Source: Citrus sinensis (taxonomy: Eukaryota > Streptophyta > Magnoliopsida > Sapindales > Rutaceae). Taken from it: a stretch of DNA of 64,000 bases. Of this stretch, positions 36,063 through 48,914 are shown in pieces (the stretch's first letter is position 1; each line of letters opens with the position of its first letter). The stretch lies in contig NC_068562.1 in assembly GCF_022201045.2 (NCBI RefSeq), positions 3,472,001 to 3,536,000 on the forward strand, in the 5' to 3' direction. The notes under the pieces were generated by a model that searched no databases, had not been told where the DNA came from, and saw nothing but the letters and a program-made list of their open reading frames with translations. The position numbers and the translations under genes are program-made.

Positions 36063-36191
36063 GAGGCTAAGATTTAGCTGCAATGATAAAGAGCCGTCTC
36101 CCTAGGACTTAAGTCCTAAGTTCAAGTCTCATGGAATTTGGTAAAAAAAAATAAAATGCATCAATTAATTTTAAAAATGTGGAAAAAAAAG
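36063..36191 (+). mobile_element. tRNA-derived SINE with 16-bp target duplication
   Basis: The A box is TAGCTGCAATGA (36075-36086) and the B box is GTTCAAGTCTC (36120-36130). A body and A-rich 3' end follow. Direct repeats AATACCACTATTATCC (36047-36062) and AATACTGCTATTATCC (36192-36207) match at 14 of 16 positions. Sequence between the boxes differs from the 1269-1405 SINE, so this is a different family or subfamily. The mismatched duplication implies an older insertion. Confidence 0.8.
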
Positions 36192-38363
36192 AATACTGCT
36201 ATTATCCACTATGTCTATATGCTTATAAGTTATGATCTTATATTGCAAGCAGCACATAAAAATTAATTGTGCATAAAAACTACCGATTTGATTAGTGATT
36301 TCACAATCACTAACTGATCCGCAACTCATGAATTTATTGTTTCCTATTTTAAAAAAAAAATTAAAAAAGTGTAATTTTTAAGTGTTGACGGCAACTCGTC
36401 CCTTCCTCCTCAATTATGCGTCATATTTTTTGTTTAACCACTAAAGCTTCCCTTATACGGTCAAAGTCTTCTTTGGAAAAAAAAAAATGTAATTTAATCT
36501 GAAACGAACGTTCCCATCGTTTTCTTTGTAAATGGGGAGAAGACGGAGGAGCAATTATTAAGAAATGTCAAGGAAGCTGCAGGATTTAAAATAGTTTGGA
36601 TAAGGATGTCCCAACAAACACAATGGCCGGTGCATGCCATGCGAATATGTATGCCTTTGATATTACTTTTCACCTTTTTATCAGTTTTCTTGTGTCGTCT
36701 GTTCGTGGTTTGATCCCGACAAAAAACAGTGGATTACAATTATTTAAAGTTGCTCTTTTATGACATCCAAGTTAGATTTTGAAGATTTTAGCAAGAGAAG
36801 ATGAAAGATGCAATTCATTATCTCGGCAAAAATTACAGAATAGAAGATGATTTGAGCTTAGTGTTTTTATAGTGCTTCGACGGAAGCTCCTAGAATTTCC
36901 TAGCTCATCAACAAAATGTAATCACGGCAGTGCAATTGAAACAACAGACTCAAGAGCTAAATTGATCAAAATGAGTTGACTCATGTTCAGCTTCATCTTC
37001 AACAATCCACACAATTGCAGTCTTAGCTTGGTCATTAATTTGAACTTAATTATAAAGTTTCAGTACATTGGTTAAAGTGTGCGTGACTCTGTGCGGCTTG
37101 CTGCCATGCTGTCAGTGTTTGAACTAGATCTCAACATAAGAATTAAGAAATTAGGTTTTATTTGTGTGGATTATGAAATTAAATCATAAATTCTAAAGAT
37201 TTAGCGATTGAATTTGGTTTTAATTGGAGGTTAAACGAAGTTATTTAATTTTAATTTTTATCATTTTATTTTTTAATATATTAGATTTTATTAGTTAATA
37301 CAAATTAGGGTGTTAATATTAATTAGGTGTGTTATAGTACTTTTATGGGTCAACAGGTAAATTTAGCTGGAAATTGGTTGAGGATTTCAAAACGTTAGGG
37401 GGTAGATTGAAATATGTCAAAACATCTGAGGGGTTGCCTAAAATTTTCCCCCACTGATAAAATTATATATATAATGGAGACCCAATAGATTTGGCATTGG
37501 GCTTGATTGGATAAGTCACCTCCAATGTCTGATGAGCTAGTTGGATCGGCCTGTGAGCCTAGTATTAAGATCGATCGCATCATCCATGTCAAAATTCATA
37601 GAATTTTCCAAGTGTATTTGCACTGCTAATGTCTCCCAAAAAAAAAAAAAACACAATTATAGTGACACGAATGCTTAAGCCTTACAAAAAATAAAAAATA
37701 TGAACGCTTAAGACCTGTTAATCCTTCTATATAAAAAAAAAGACTTGTTAATCGAAATACTTAGAAGCAATAAAAAATATTTGTTAATAAAAAAAAGTGT
37801 GAAAATCGAAGTCACTCACGTGATAGGTTATTTATAGCTTAAAATTTACCCATCATTTGACAAAAAATATTAAAAATCTAATTTAATTAAAGCGTCAAAC
37901 GACCAAGCCTTAGCTAAGATGGGTGTTAGTTCTGAATGTTGATTGATATTTTAAAGAAATAGAAAATTCCAACAGAAATGAAGCTCTTCAATTCAAATTA
38001 GTGAATGGTCAGTCGATTAGTGAAAATAGTATGTAGCATTTTTATTTTTATTTTCAATTTTTTTATTAGTGTGAGATCGTATTAGAATTGAGTTCATCTC
38101 ACCTTACGTATGGGACATTTGAAGAAATAATTTTGATAGATCCGGAGCTTGCACCTGCCCCCTTTAAAGTATGCACTCTTGCCAAAATCTAATCCAACCA
38201 ACCAACCAACCATTTTATTGTCTTTATTCATCTTCTTCTCATTATATTGTATAAATAAAAACATACATTTGAAGCTCCTTTGACCATATCTGCATTTATA
38301 GTCACCCCCCCCCCTTCCACCAACTTTATAGCGCACCTCCACTCCATTGACCGCTGGTAACAA

Positions 38364-38400
<37 letters not shown>

Positions 38401-39970
38401 AGACGATTAATATTGCATTTTCTGAGCATATTTCAAGAATAACTTTGCAGTATTTACTTTTTAAAAAAAGTTTGCTGCGAATATCATGATAAATGGATAA
38501 CCACTTCCAGATTTTTTTCCCCCCTTTTTGGACAGGAAATAAGATTGACACCGAAAAAGCTCAATCAAATGGCTGGGTGTAAGATTTTAATTTGGCGTGA
38601 TTGAATCAAATACGTAGAGTAAAATTGTATGAATGTGTAGGCTTTATGTCCTGTCACAATGAACATGAGAACTTATCCTAAAAAAAGGAAAGAGATAGAA
38701 TGTGTCAGACTAGAGGGCAAAGGAAAGCAACGGGGATACAATGAATTTGTAAGATGGGACGTAGGAAAGGAAATGTCACTAAAATTCTAATGATCAAAGA
38801 CATTGTGGGGATGTTGGGACCTTAGTGGGATATCTCACATGGGTCTTCTTGCTCATGCGGGTTCATCATTTTCTATTTTTCTAGCATTTCTTTGATTCCC
38901 ATTTTCGAAATTATTTGAGTACATTTATTTATTGATGAATATTGAATAATGGACGTTAGTGAAGCATGACACTCAAGACATCAACACTACTATAACTCGA
39001 TCCTGCCTTGGGAGGCAACCTACCCTCTTATCTTCTTTCTCATTTATTGTTAAGGAGACCACAAATCAATAATAAAAAGAAGAAAAAAGAAAAGTTGTTC
39101 TAGCTAGTTGTATACTTCTATCACTTAGTAAATAGAAAATTATATATGATCAAATACCCTTTGGGGAGCTCCCACTTTCTAGTTCTAATCTCAAATCTTG
39201 CTATTGCAACATCCTTCAGCAATTCTGGCGAAGATCGTCACTTGAATTATCTTGGTCGTTTTAATCTGATGTTTATCAATGCTCCTAATTCTTCCATGTT
39301 TCCCGTAATCTAATTCAAAATATTCTATAAAAATCATTCTATTTCATCTCTTTCAAATGTTAAACTTCCTAGTTTTGTTTTGCAATAAACCCATATTATA
39401 TATAGTTGAGATTCATATATATGTAGTTTGCATTACAACTGATTTGATATTTATCGTGTTACTCATTATTTAATGATAAGTTTGTAAAATTTGCACATTA
39501 ATGATTGATAATTTAATCAATTAATACCAGCACATAATAATACTAGGTGATATATGGCTTGAGATGCAAAATATATAATTGAACAATATAAGTGCAATAA
39601 TTTTGTTTTCATTTCTTTACAACTACTACAAACAAGATAAATTGATGGCCATGAACATTTGGTTGCTTAGCATCACTTCACAAGAATGATAAAAACACTT
39701 TATGTACCTTGGATGTGTCTTGCTAATGAAAGATATGATGACTGCTGAATCTTAAACTACATATCCAATATCAACAAGAGTAATAAAGTATGGTAATCAT
39801 TCTCCATATAAAAGAAACGAAGCACCGAAATCCATATTGCTTGAACTATATATATTTTGCAATTGCTGACTCCCAATGCGTGTGAAAAAGGGCGAGCATA
39901 ATGGAATTGGGCTAAGACAAAGAGTAGCAGAAAGTAAAAACTTCAGTCAATAATTTCTAATCCCATATCT

Positions 39971-40071
39971 GAGATAACGACTAGCTCAGCAAGTTGGTGA
40001 ATGCCTTATCAAGACTTTATGTCTTGGGTTTGAGTCTGTGTACGTAGTGTGTGTATTCAATTAATAAAAAA
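39971..40071 (+). mobile_element. tRNA-derived SINE, third family
   Basis: The A box TAGCTCAGCAAGTTGG (39982-39997) is very tRNA-like and the B box is GGTTTGAGTCT (40027-40037). It ends in an ATAAAAAAAATT tail. The flanks share TCCCATATCT (39961-39970) and TTCCATATCT (40080-40089), with a weaker extension upstream, so the target duplication is imperfect and the 3' border is approximate. Confidence 0.65.
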
Positions 40072-40788
40072 AATTATATTTCCATATCTTTCATTGAAGA
40101 GAGTATATTTGAACCAAAGAATCGGACACAAAAGTGAAAAAATTATGTTACACCTATGCAGATCTTTAATTAACCCAATAACTTCATATGGTTGTAACAT
40201 TTTTCACCCCCTCCCTCATTTTTGGGTCATTCATAGGACAATTTATTGTTTTTTCGAATGAAAATCAGAATTACTATAGTGACTGTCTTCTGCACCCAAT
40301 GAAATAATTCCTAAGGGAATAGTTGGCCACCTCTATTTTGCGTCAGACTTAACGCAAAGTGTAAACAATTTCCACTTTACCATAAGGAAAATTTGCATCT
40401 AACTTCAGTTTGATTCTTTAATTGATTAGATAAAAATCATTAGCTGACAATGTAGAAAGGATAAGGTTAATTTTTGTTGATACTAATAGCCGAAAGATCT
40501 ACTTGGCACTTGCTAATGTAATTCAAAATTTTGATGATGTCTTTTTGGACGTTAAATTCGGATAATGGTAATTTGGTTGTTATTTTGATGGTGGAGAGAC
40601 TGAGAAAATTTAAGCATTTGATCAAGAAAGCATACACTACGTTTCTTTGTGACATGCATTAACAATGAGAAATAAAACATTAGTTCATTCGATCTTTACA
40701 AACCCAATATAAAAACACAATAAGACTACCAATTGATACACGTACGGATGTAATAACTTCTAATTTAACCCTAATTTTTTTAATTCTC

Positions 40789-41592
40789 TTATCTAAACAT
40801 CTGCATATTGATATTGTCCACCATTTGATGAGAAGCTTTAACCAAAGACGGATACGCCACACCGGCCATTGGCGCTCCCTGAAATCCAACACCACCCATG
40901 GGCCTATGAGCCCCAGCTTGTTCCAAAGTGTGCACTTGCTTTTTCAAGAACTTCACGTAATGTATAGCCTCATCTAACATTGAAGCTGTGTCCATTTTGG
41001 TCCCTCCAGGCACAATCCTCTGAAGTATCCTTATCCTCTCGCTTATCATTTCCCTTCTATGCCTAGCCGCGACGCTTTGTGGGTCCTTAGATATTTTCAC
41101 ATTCCTTCTCTTTGGAGGCTTGATGGATTCTGGATCTATATGAATAGGTTGCATAGCAGCTATACGAAAGATCATCTCTCTCATAGCTGCCATTGAGTTT
41201 CTTTTCTCTAATGTCGGTGGATAAGGACTTGGACTTGGCAATGAGGTCTTGAGTCTTCCTCCTGTGACTACATTATTGGGTTGATGAAGAGGTGGTGTCA
41301 TCGGTTCCTGAACTGGAGTAGTAGTGTTTATGAATAATGGTAAAGAGGATGATGGATTTGTAAATGTAGGAGGAGGAGAAGAAACATTATTAATAGGGTT
41401 GTGATATATGGGCTGTGTTGAGATATTGCTGTTGGTGTTTGCATTGGAGAAATGGATTTCATGATGCAAGGGGGAAATGTTATTGTTAAAAGCCTCACAG
41501 AATTCAGGAAGCTTTTCCATCTGCATTATGACTGCCATCATGTCCATATGATCTTCTGCTTGTTGAGATGCTTTTATCATGTCAACATCCAT
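40789..41592 (-). CDS. HEC1/HEC2-like: HECATE-type bHLH transcription factor (intronless)
   Basis: A single 267-codon exon, as is usual for HECATE genes. The bHLH domain is at about 170-224: QSVAARHRR then helix 1 [12 protein letters not shown], a [10 protein letters not shown] loop, and helix 2 [15 protein letters not shown]. This is the class VIII HECATE signature; the basic region has Gln-Ala in place of the canonical His-Glu, as in that class. RHRREM replaces the RHRRER I recall in Arabidopsis HEC proteins, a possible lineage change. The N-terminal part is Asn/Pro/Ser-rich, with an [16 protein letters not shown] helix at about 17-32. HEC proteins act in the nucleus, dimerising with SPATULA-type bHLH to pattern carpel transmitting tissue and regulate meristem and phytochrome responses. 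HEC1 versus HEC2 cannot be settled here. Confidence 0.93.
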   Translation of the reverse strand: MDVDMIKASQQAEDHMDMMAVIMQMEKLPEFCEAFNNNISPLHHEIHFSNANTNSNISTQPIYHNPINNVSSPPPTFTNPSSSLPLFINTTTPVQEPMTPPLHQPNNVVTGGRLKTSLPSPSPYPPTLEKRNSMAAMREMIFRIAAMQPIHIDPESIKPPKRRNVKISKDPQSVAARHRREMISERIRILQRIVPGGTKMDTASMLDEAIHYVKFLKKQVHTLEQAGAHRPMGGVGFQGAPMAGVAYPSLVKASHQMVDNINMQMFR

Positions 41593-41819
41593 TGCTTCTC
41601 AAACTGATCTCTTAACGTATTCGTGTGTATAGCAGAGGGAGAGATGGAGAAGTGGGAGAGATACTGATCAGTGACAGAGGGATGGGGGAGCTGAAAGATG
41701 AATTATGGAATTTTGTTTTTTTTTTTATCAGATTATGCGCGCAGAGAGATAAGGAAAAATAAAAGTTGATTAAAAGTGACAACAATACACCAAGCTTGCT
41801 GGAAGAGTGGAACGCTAGC

Positions 41820-41829
41820 TTTATATAGC
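41820..41829 (-). promoter_or_regulatory. TATA box of the HECATE-like gene
   Basis: On the minus strand GCTATATAAAGC lies about 230 nt upstream of the ATG at 41592. It suggests transcription starting near 41790 and a leader of about 200 nt. Confidence 0.6.
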
Positions 41830-44472
41830 AACTTGTGATAAATATTTTATTCATGCAGAAACTGATCGAATAGTCTCAAAATTCATTTATGATTTTCTGA
41901 TAGTGACCGCCCATTATGTGGGGCTACCTCCAATCAGAATTCAGAAACATATTAACCATTAGATCTGTAATCTAAAACTGAAAATGAAATGTCAAAGCAA
42001 TAGATGCACGAGATGAGAGATCAAAAATCCATCGATCCATCATGAGATTTGGGTCCACAAAATTGAAGGGCTAAGATGGAACAGATGGATATATTTTGAT
42101 TTCTTAAACAAGGTGCATGAACCACTCTCCTCCTTGACCCATCGGAGAAGAAGGGATTAATGGGCGTTAGCCCTTGCATTTCCCCTAAAATTCCACTCTC
42201 TTAAAAGAGGAAGACGAATCAATAAATAACCATGAAACCCCACAATCACATGACATTTGTCAGATACATAATAAAACCTCCCTCTATTTTTCTAATTTTA
42301 AATGTTTCAGCTGAGTCTCTCTCAAAGTAACAAAATTAACCACCCTTCAGATGCATCACACATGGCACATGCATATAAATCTTCAGTTCAGATGTTCAAA
42401 CAATCGATCGCCAGCCATTCAAATATTACTAGAAAACAGATTTCGCACAAATTGATGAAAGCAACACTCACTACCGGCTGCCGCCTGCCGGTGATTGATT
42501 TTTCTGAAATGTCAGTGTGTAAAAAGAGACTTAATTTTACAGTGCTTAATGGACAGTGACATGTGAACCAGGGCTAAATAACTAAAGTCATTGATGGGGA
42601 CCTACAGCCACTTATTATGTATATTTTACTGCATTTAAATTATCCAAGCTTCTGCTATATCCTGATGATATACTGCTACTGCCTACTCGGTTTCAATATT
42701 GCTCCCTTTGGCACACTTTTCAATAAGGATCAGGAGATGACTGTAAGGCTGATAACCTCCCCACTGCAAGTACGTACACATCTGCTCAGTCTTCTAGTAC
42801 TGGTGAATTTCTTCTGTGGAAAATAACTTAGTTGATAATTGGTCACTGCTTTTCAGTTTGCATCAACGTGTGTGTGTGTTGCAAAGTGGCAATTTATATA
42901 TATGAATGATAAGTACTTAAATTGAAATAATAATAATAATAATAATAATAAAGTTGAAAATAAAGTTCTGGCAAAATAGCAGCCATCCCACAAGGGTTAA
43001 TCCATTTTGAAAACTAAATATATATAAAAGAACATGTTCTTTTCTTATGGACAAGTTCAGCTGGAAAGCAAAGGATCCAGAAAAGAGACCCAATTGATTT
43101 AATTTGCTGTGTAATATGAAATCTTTTTTTTTTTTAATTTTCCTATAATTGAACAGTATATATTAATACTGAGTCAATGAACATAGTTCTTCTCCTGCCT
43201 CAGTTTCAGAGACCCAATTGATCACAGGAACAAGAACTGATATATAGATATCTCGTATATTTAAGAAAGCAACGTAAAATGAGCAGACAATTACAGTATT
43301 ACTCAGCTCAGAAAGTGGTGTTCTTTTCTCTTTTTCCATGATATCCTTCACCCAAAATGAATCATTGATTTCATAATGCAACTTAGAATTGAAGAGGGAC
43401 AATAGTCATTATCTACCAACAGTACCTTTCAAAATTTCAAAAAATAAGAGGAACATACGTTAATTAAAGCTTTAATTCGCCACCCTCTTTGTTAGACGGT
43501 AAATAACAGTAGCTTCCTCATAGGCGGTGCACTTTCCATGAAACTCCTACGTAGAAGAAGAGTTTGTGTGTGTGTGTACACACACACACACATACTAATT
43601 TGATTTTGACACGCAACAAAATTCCTTTAATTACTGCAATGGCGAAAACAACATGGGCTGCGGCAGTGCAGCTTCGTGTATTTGAGTTAATTTGATCGTA
43701 GTAGTAATACGGGACGTTTTCTGTGCCAATTTCTTTTTATTTATTTATTTATTTATTTTTGGCCTTTTTTTTGGGGGCGGGGGGGGGGGTAGAAGAGGAA
43801 TCTAAAAAATAATTAAAACAGATTAACCAGAAAATGGACCGCAGAGAGATGAGAATGAGATTGGTGACAGTGAGCCATGATTGAGTTTATCAAACCAGTT
43901 GTCATGACTAATGAATGAATCCTTATGAATGCGCTATGGTGCTGATAAGCATGAAAGCGTTAGCATTTATGTGCAATAGCTTCTGAATTTCAGGGTCCAA
44001 TTCAATAAACACAAGATTGTTCTAGAAAAATTAATTAAAACACGACATGAGTACATGACTGACCGACCGTCCCCCTTTTATATATATATATATATATTAG
44101 TAGCAGACAGAAAACTAAAGCCTAAAACCACTACTTGATGTTGATTATTCAAATGGGGAAAAACATCAAGACGAGAATCGGATTGTCCTACTTAGATTCA
44201 TAGTTGGGTTCTAGAAAGAAAATGATACAAGCAACTTTTTCCTACTTTATATTGTACTACACTAATTTTTTTATTTTTTATTTTTAAAAAAAAGATGCTC
44301 ACCGTAGAGAAAGAAAAATGAAAACAAAGTAAAAAAGAAAGGCTTATACCTCCATTCATTTATCTAGTCCTAGCTAGAGCATCAACTCGACAACTTGACC
44401 GCCGTCCCCAAGCGTTTACATAAATTCTTTTACTGAGTTTATAAGATCCACACGCCAGTAAGAGACCACAAA
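41830..44472. other. intergenic DNA between the HECATE-like gene and the tRNA gene
   Basis: Promoter region of the bHLH gene, then AT-rich DNA with an (AAT)n run (about 42926-42952), a GT/AC palindrome at 43565-43592, a G-rich run at 43773-43789 and a (TA)n run near 44081-44097. No coding gene is supported. Confidence 0.5.
43565..43592. repeat. (GT)n(AC)n perfect palindromic microsatellite
   Basis: GTGTGTGTGTGT is followed directly by ACACACACACACACA, so the two halves can fold into a hairpin or cruciform or form Z-DNA. Confidence 0.9.
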
Positions 44473-44545
44473 GCACCCATGGCCTAATGGATAAGGCGTC
44501 TGACTTCTAATCAGGCGATTGTGGGTTCGAGTCCCACTGGGTGTG
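44473..44545 (+). tRNA. trnR-UCU: tRNA-Arg (anticodon TCT)
   Basis: A 73-nt cloverleaf with no intron. The acceptor stem GCACCCA pairs with TGGGTGT, with a G-U at the first pair, and the discriminator is G. The D arm starts GGCCTAATGGATAAGGC (A box). The anticodon loop is CTTCTAA, with TCT at 44506-44508. The T arm is GTGGG-TTCGAGT-CCCAC (B box). It decodes AGA codons. CAA-type triplets lie just upstream (CCACAAA), as is usual for plant nuclear tRNA genes; the first clear T-run is about 55 nt downstream. Confidence 0.96.
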
Positions 44546-47500
44546 CGATCGAATTTAAATTACTAGAAATAGGGCCATCGAGAGTTGGATCGCAGGTTAA
44601 ACTTTTTTATAATGGGCTTGGGTTGATTGTCGATTCGCTACGTCTGGGCATCACTGATCTCTAACTCTGGTTTATGATTTATGAATCACAAAATTTATGG
44701 GCGTTGATTGGCTACGTAGGCATCTGTGATCTCTCTTTAGTCTCAATTATGAGTCACAATTCACAAAATTTGTTTCCCTCTCCTCGGCACTGGCTCTGTG
44801 GTTCACAAAGAAGAAGCCATTTTGTGTTTGTTTGGACTTTTCCATTGCTTATATATTATCGGGTGCTGATTTCCCCCACCCCCACCCACATCTTCTATAA
44901 ATACAATCCACTGCGTTGAAAATAATATTCTGATTAAACCGAAATTGTGGGCGATAGAACAAAAGGTGGGGCGGAAATACCATCACAATTATATTATTGA
45001 CAATGAATAAACAATAGTAGTGCTTTAACACCCATTCATTGATCTAATAAAACCCCTTTTTGTCATTAAAACTACACTTAATGGCAGATTTAAATCTAAT
45101 TAAGCCAATTGATATTTCATCCATTTTCAAACTCTTCAAAACTTATTATATCAATAATGAATAATGTTAGGGATCAGAATCCCAACTTGAATCTCAATGT
45201 TATATATCACTCATTTATTGGATGATACATTTCATATCTTGTAAAATGACTTAATCACCATCTAACGAATGATTGTCACCTAACATTGCTCATCATAATA
45301 TTAATTATAATAATCATGTTTAGTAAACTCAGAGAATTAAGCTAACTTAAAAAGAAATATCCAATAATATCTAACTTACATGCAATATCAATCTCTTTCA
45401 TGTTAAAATATAGGCTTAACTTTTTTCAGCCAACAAAATAAAATAGCCAAAGCCAGTAAAATAAAAATAGCCAAATAAGCTTCATTTTGAAGGCTAATGA
45501 AAAGAGATAAACAAGTTCGGATGTTCCCAAGTCCCCGGCATTATTAATTATAGTTTACCCAACTTTTTATTCCAAAGGGCAAAGGGTACATGGGATAAGA
45601 TTTCCTCCCTCCAAGTAAAAGATTAATTCATTTTAATTTTTATGATCGTGTGTGTACGTCCCGTCCGGCCGCAATCTTCTTTTGCATCAGCTAAAGAATT
45701 AATCCCAATATTTATTATTGTCACGCTCAAGAAGTACGAGTGAAGCCTCAATTGCTTGCTATATTCCCACTTGTTAAAAATTTCATACACTGTTAGAGAA
45801 TTTATACCCACATCATAACATGTTTAGGGCTGTATCTCACTCTGTCGCTCTTAAGGAGCTTTTTCTTAAAGGTAAATTATTTTCAAGATCCCAGCACCAA
45901 AGGTAAATATATAATAGTATTTAACTTGAGATTCTTACCACTACCATTTTTATAAACTGTTTTAGAGGCTCATTACAACCTAAAGAATATTTTGGTAAAG
46001 AGCCCTCTTAAACGTTTCATTCCATTCCGAAAGGCTCTCCTAATTTATTTAGGATTTTCTTTGTTTTTTCAAATAAAAAGACCAAAATTTTTGTGGAACT
46101 TATTTTAGAGGTCGAAACTTTGCAAAACAATGGCTCAAAATTCTAATTCCTCCTTTAAAAGTCTAAAATCGGTGTGCTATATCCTTCAATTTTGGGCTAA
46201 AAATTAAGATCTGAATATTTGTGTATATGAGTCCGCAATGGTATTTTTGTATCTGAATGCGAATAAAATCTTTGTGGATTGTGGGCAGATCTTCCAAATA
46301 GCCGAATCTGTATAATCTTAACTCAACTTTAAAAGATTCGACAAATTTAACTAATAAAATCAAGTAATACATGAACTTTCAAGTAACACGTGAACTTACA
46401 TTCATAATCGATCCTTTTTTTTCTTCATGTTACTTCCTATCTAATTAAATATTTTTACACTTGAGATTGCTTTTAAATTATAATTTGAAATATTTGTAGT
46501 TTAAGCCAATTATAGCATTCAAAAATTCCTCACTAAGAAATTTTTTTAATTTGTGCATAGCATAAAAATAAGATTGTAAAAAAACTAAAAGATAGCACAA
46601 TATTACTTTGAGTTTTAACAACAAAAAAATTAAATAAAAATTTAAAAGAGTGGTTGGAAAAAAAAAGAGAGAACATTCTCGAAAATAAATAAATAGGACT
46701 GACAAAGGGGTTTCATAAACAAAATTAGAGGGGTGCGAATAGTCCAACTCTAACAAAATTATAGCAGCCCCTATCCACCCTTACATATGGCCCTGCTTAA
46801 ATTAGGCCTACTAAAGGAAATAGCAAAATTTTTGTAGCGGACCCTCTACCCAGTATCCACACTTATATATGCGGCCAATGGATTTGTACAAAATCTTTGA
46901 ATGCCTGATCCAACACTTATGTACGGCCTTAACAATAAAACTATTATACATATATTTTCACTGACAAAATTATGTTGCTTGGGGCGTAACATACTCCCGG
47001 AGCAACATGTTTCTTTATTTATTTTTACTTATTTTTCTTATTTTTTTTCCTCCTCTTCCTTCGTTACTAATATTTTTTATTTTTCAATTGTTATTTTATG
47101 AATATTCAATAGTGATTGATTTAGATTTGGGATTGGACATGGAGCGTATAGTGGTGAGCTGAGTAACCCCATTGGGTTTGAAAATAAGAGATAAATTTGA
47201 GGTGGGATTTTGGTGAAATTTTTAAAGAGATTGGATATTAGGTGGTTTGCCCTTGTATTAATGTATCAGCGGAAATTCATTGTGATTGTGATGGTTGGAA
47301 ATAGAAAGTGGAGAATGTGAAATGTTAGATTTTCTACTGCCCTTTTTAAACTGGACCAATTTACTTTGTTTAACATTTAAATCTATTTTGTTATATATGT
47401 TTTTTCCTTTGATGTATGTTTGTATGTGAGATTTCAAATTAAGTTGAATAGAAATCAAGTTGAATAGTTGATTGTACAAATTAGAATGTATGAAGGAGGG

Positions 47501-48914
47501 AATCCACTAACTCAGACAAAAAATGAAAATTAGCCATATTGCTCATACTACGTCAATTTTCAGAAAATAATAGGGGCTGTAGTGTTAATGACCAAATATG
47601 CACACCATTAAAACTACTCCGTTGGATCAGACGGTGAGACCACAAACGGACAATATTTTCATAACCCATTCACATATCTTTGCATACCCCATCCGCACTT
47701 ATATTATATACGGCTTAAAAAGGAAAATATTTTCATATTTTCAACATCACCCCTTCCACACTTATGTAAAGCTTAACAAGGTAATATTTTCGAAATTTTT
47801 GCATACCTCCTTTCAGAATGGCGTCAAGGAAAGATAATATACTTGCATTTTTAATGCCCCATTCACAAGTCTCTCTCTTCTTTCTTTACAAGTTGACTCG
47901 TGACTATTCATGCATTTAAGTTCTTTTAAATTTTTTTCGAATCGAAATTAATTATTTCTATACTTGAAACTACTTTCAAGTTATAATTTTTAAACATGTT
48001 AAATTAAGTTAATGATTGTCATTCAGAAAGTTATCAATAAAAAAAGACTTTTTAATGTGAAGAGTAAGCAGCAAGGTTCTGAAGAAAATTAATAGGAGAC
48101 TGTACAGTGGATTTCAAGAGAGTGAGAATTGTTATAAAAAAAAAAAAGACATAATCATAAATCAGGAGTTCTGATTTTATTTTTATTATAATTATTTTGA
48201 GCAATAGGAGAGTTTATTAAAAAGGGTATTTTTATAATCAAAGTAATAAGTTCGGGAAAAAAAAATCGAAGTAAATATAAGTGAAAAGGGGGTTCCGTGG
48301 GGGACACATGAGAGGCGTAAATAGTAGGTTCACTCATAAAGAATAGAGGACTGTGTAGTGTGCAGTGCGGCCCAATTCAATAATAACACGCCCGACCAGG
48401 CTCGGCCTTTAGGACCCACCGTCCTGATTCTGACATGCAACCATGTGCTGTCTTACTCCCCAACTGCCTCTTGTAACAAATTAACAACAGTGACCAGGAC
48501 TCATAAACAAAAAGGCCTTGCCAGTTGCCTATTTAATTACATCAACCATCACATTCAAACCTGTATCGCGCTCACTCAGGACTCAACCGCTTAGATCTCA
48601 TCGATTCCCTCAAATAGCGAATCTGTCGAAATCATCGAAAGATCGGACGAGACAGGAACCCCGGAAGCATTGAATTCCCGTGAACCCTGGCACAGCTGAT
48701 TACAAAAAGCTGAACCCGAAATCGAGGCACGCGGTAAGTGGTGCATTGATTAAACACAGCTGTAACCCAATCACCTCCCAACGTAACAAGTCCAGGCCCA
48801 TCATCATGTGATTGCCTGCATAGTTGTTTTGCGAACGGTTCCCGCCTCACTTTTAGTAATTAGTGTCTTGTGTGTGGTAACTGGTAAGTAGGAGGGAGTG
48901 AGGGTATCCAATCC
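44546..48914. other. intergenic DNA between the tRNA gene and the RALF gene
   Basis: No gene is supported. It contains a local imperfect duplication (44630-44775), AT-rich DNA, and a degenerate short-period array in two blocks (about 46760-46970 and 47660-47870). The sequence is less AT-rich from about 48350 and probably includes the RALF promoter and leader. Confidence 0.5.
46760..47870. repeat. degenerate tandem repeat of about 60-70 bp in two blocks
   Basis: Phrases of the form CCNNTCCACACTTATATAYGGC followed by TTAA-AAGG and an ATATTTTC-TTTTTGCATA tail recur near 46770, 46850, 46908, 47688, 47750 and 47812. Between the two blocks lies about 0.7 kb of unrelated AT-rich DNA. Copies are diverged, so exact units were not delimited. 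Confidence 0.45.

Larger units (their letters stand above)
34564..40788. other. intergenic desert between lipase copy B and the bHLH gene
   Basis: About 6.2 kb without a supportable gene. It holds a fold-back MULE-type MITE (35212-35857), two SINEs (36063-36191; 39971-40071), a possible orphan end of a MULE-MITE (37370-37450), a (TC)n array (about 38368-38399) and AT-rich low-complexity DNA. Open frames such as 38094-38551 are translations of the (GA)n repeat. Confidence 0.55.

Noticed and set aside
37330-37450. Possible second copy of the 27396-27838 MITE
   Set aside because: Only one end is recognisable; no partner arm or 9-bp duplication.
38094-38551. Two overlapping minus-strand open frames
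   Set aside because: They consist largely of ER repeats from a (GA)n microsatellite; no family features.
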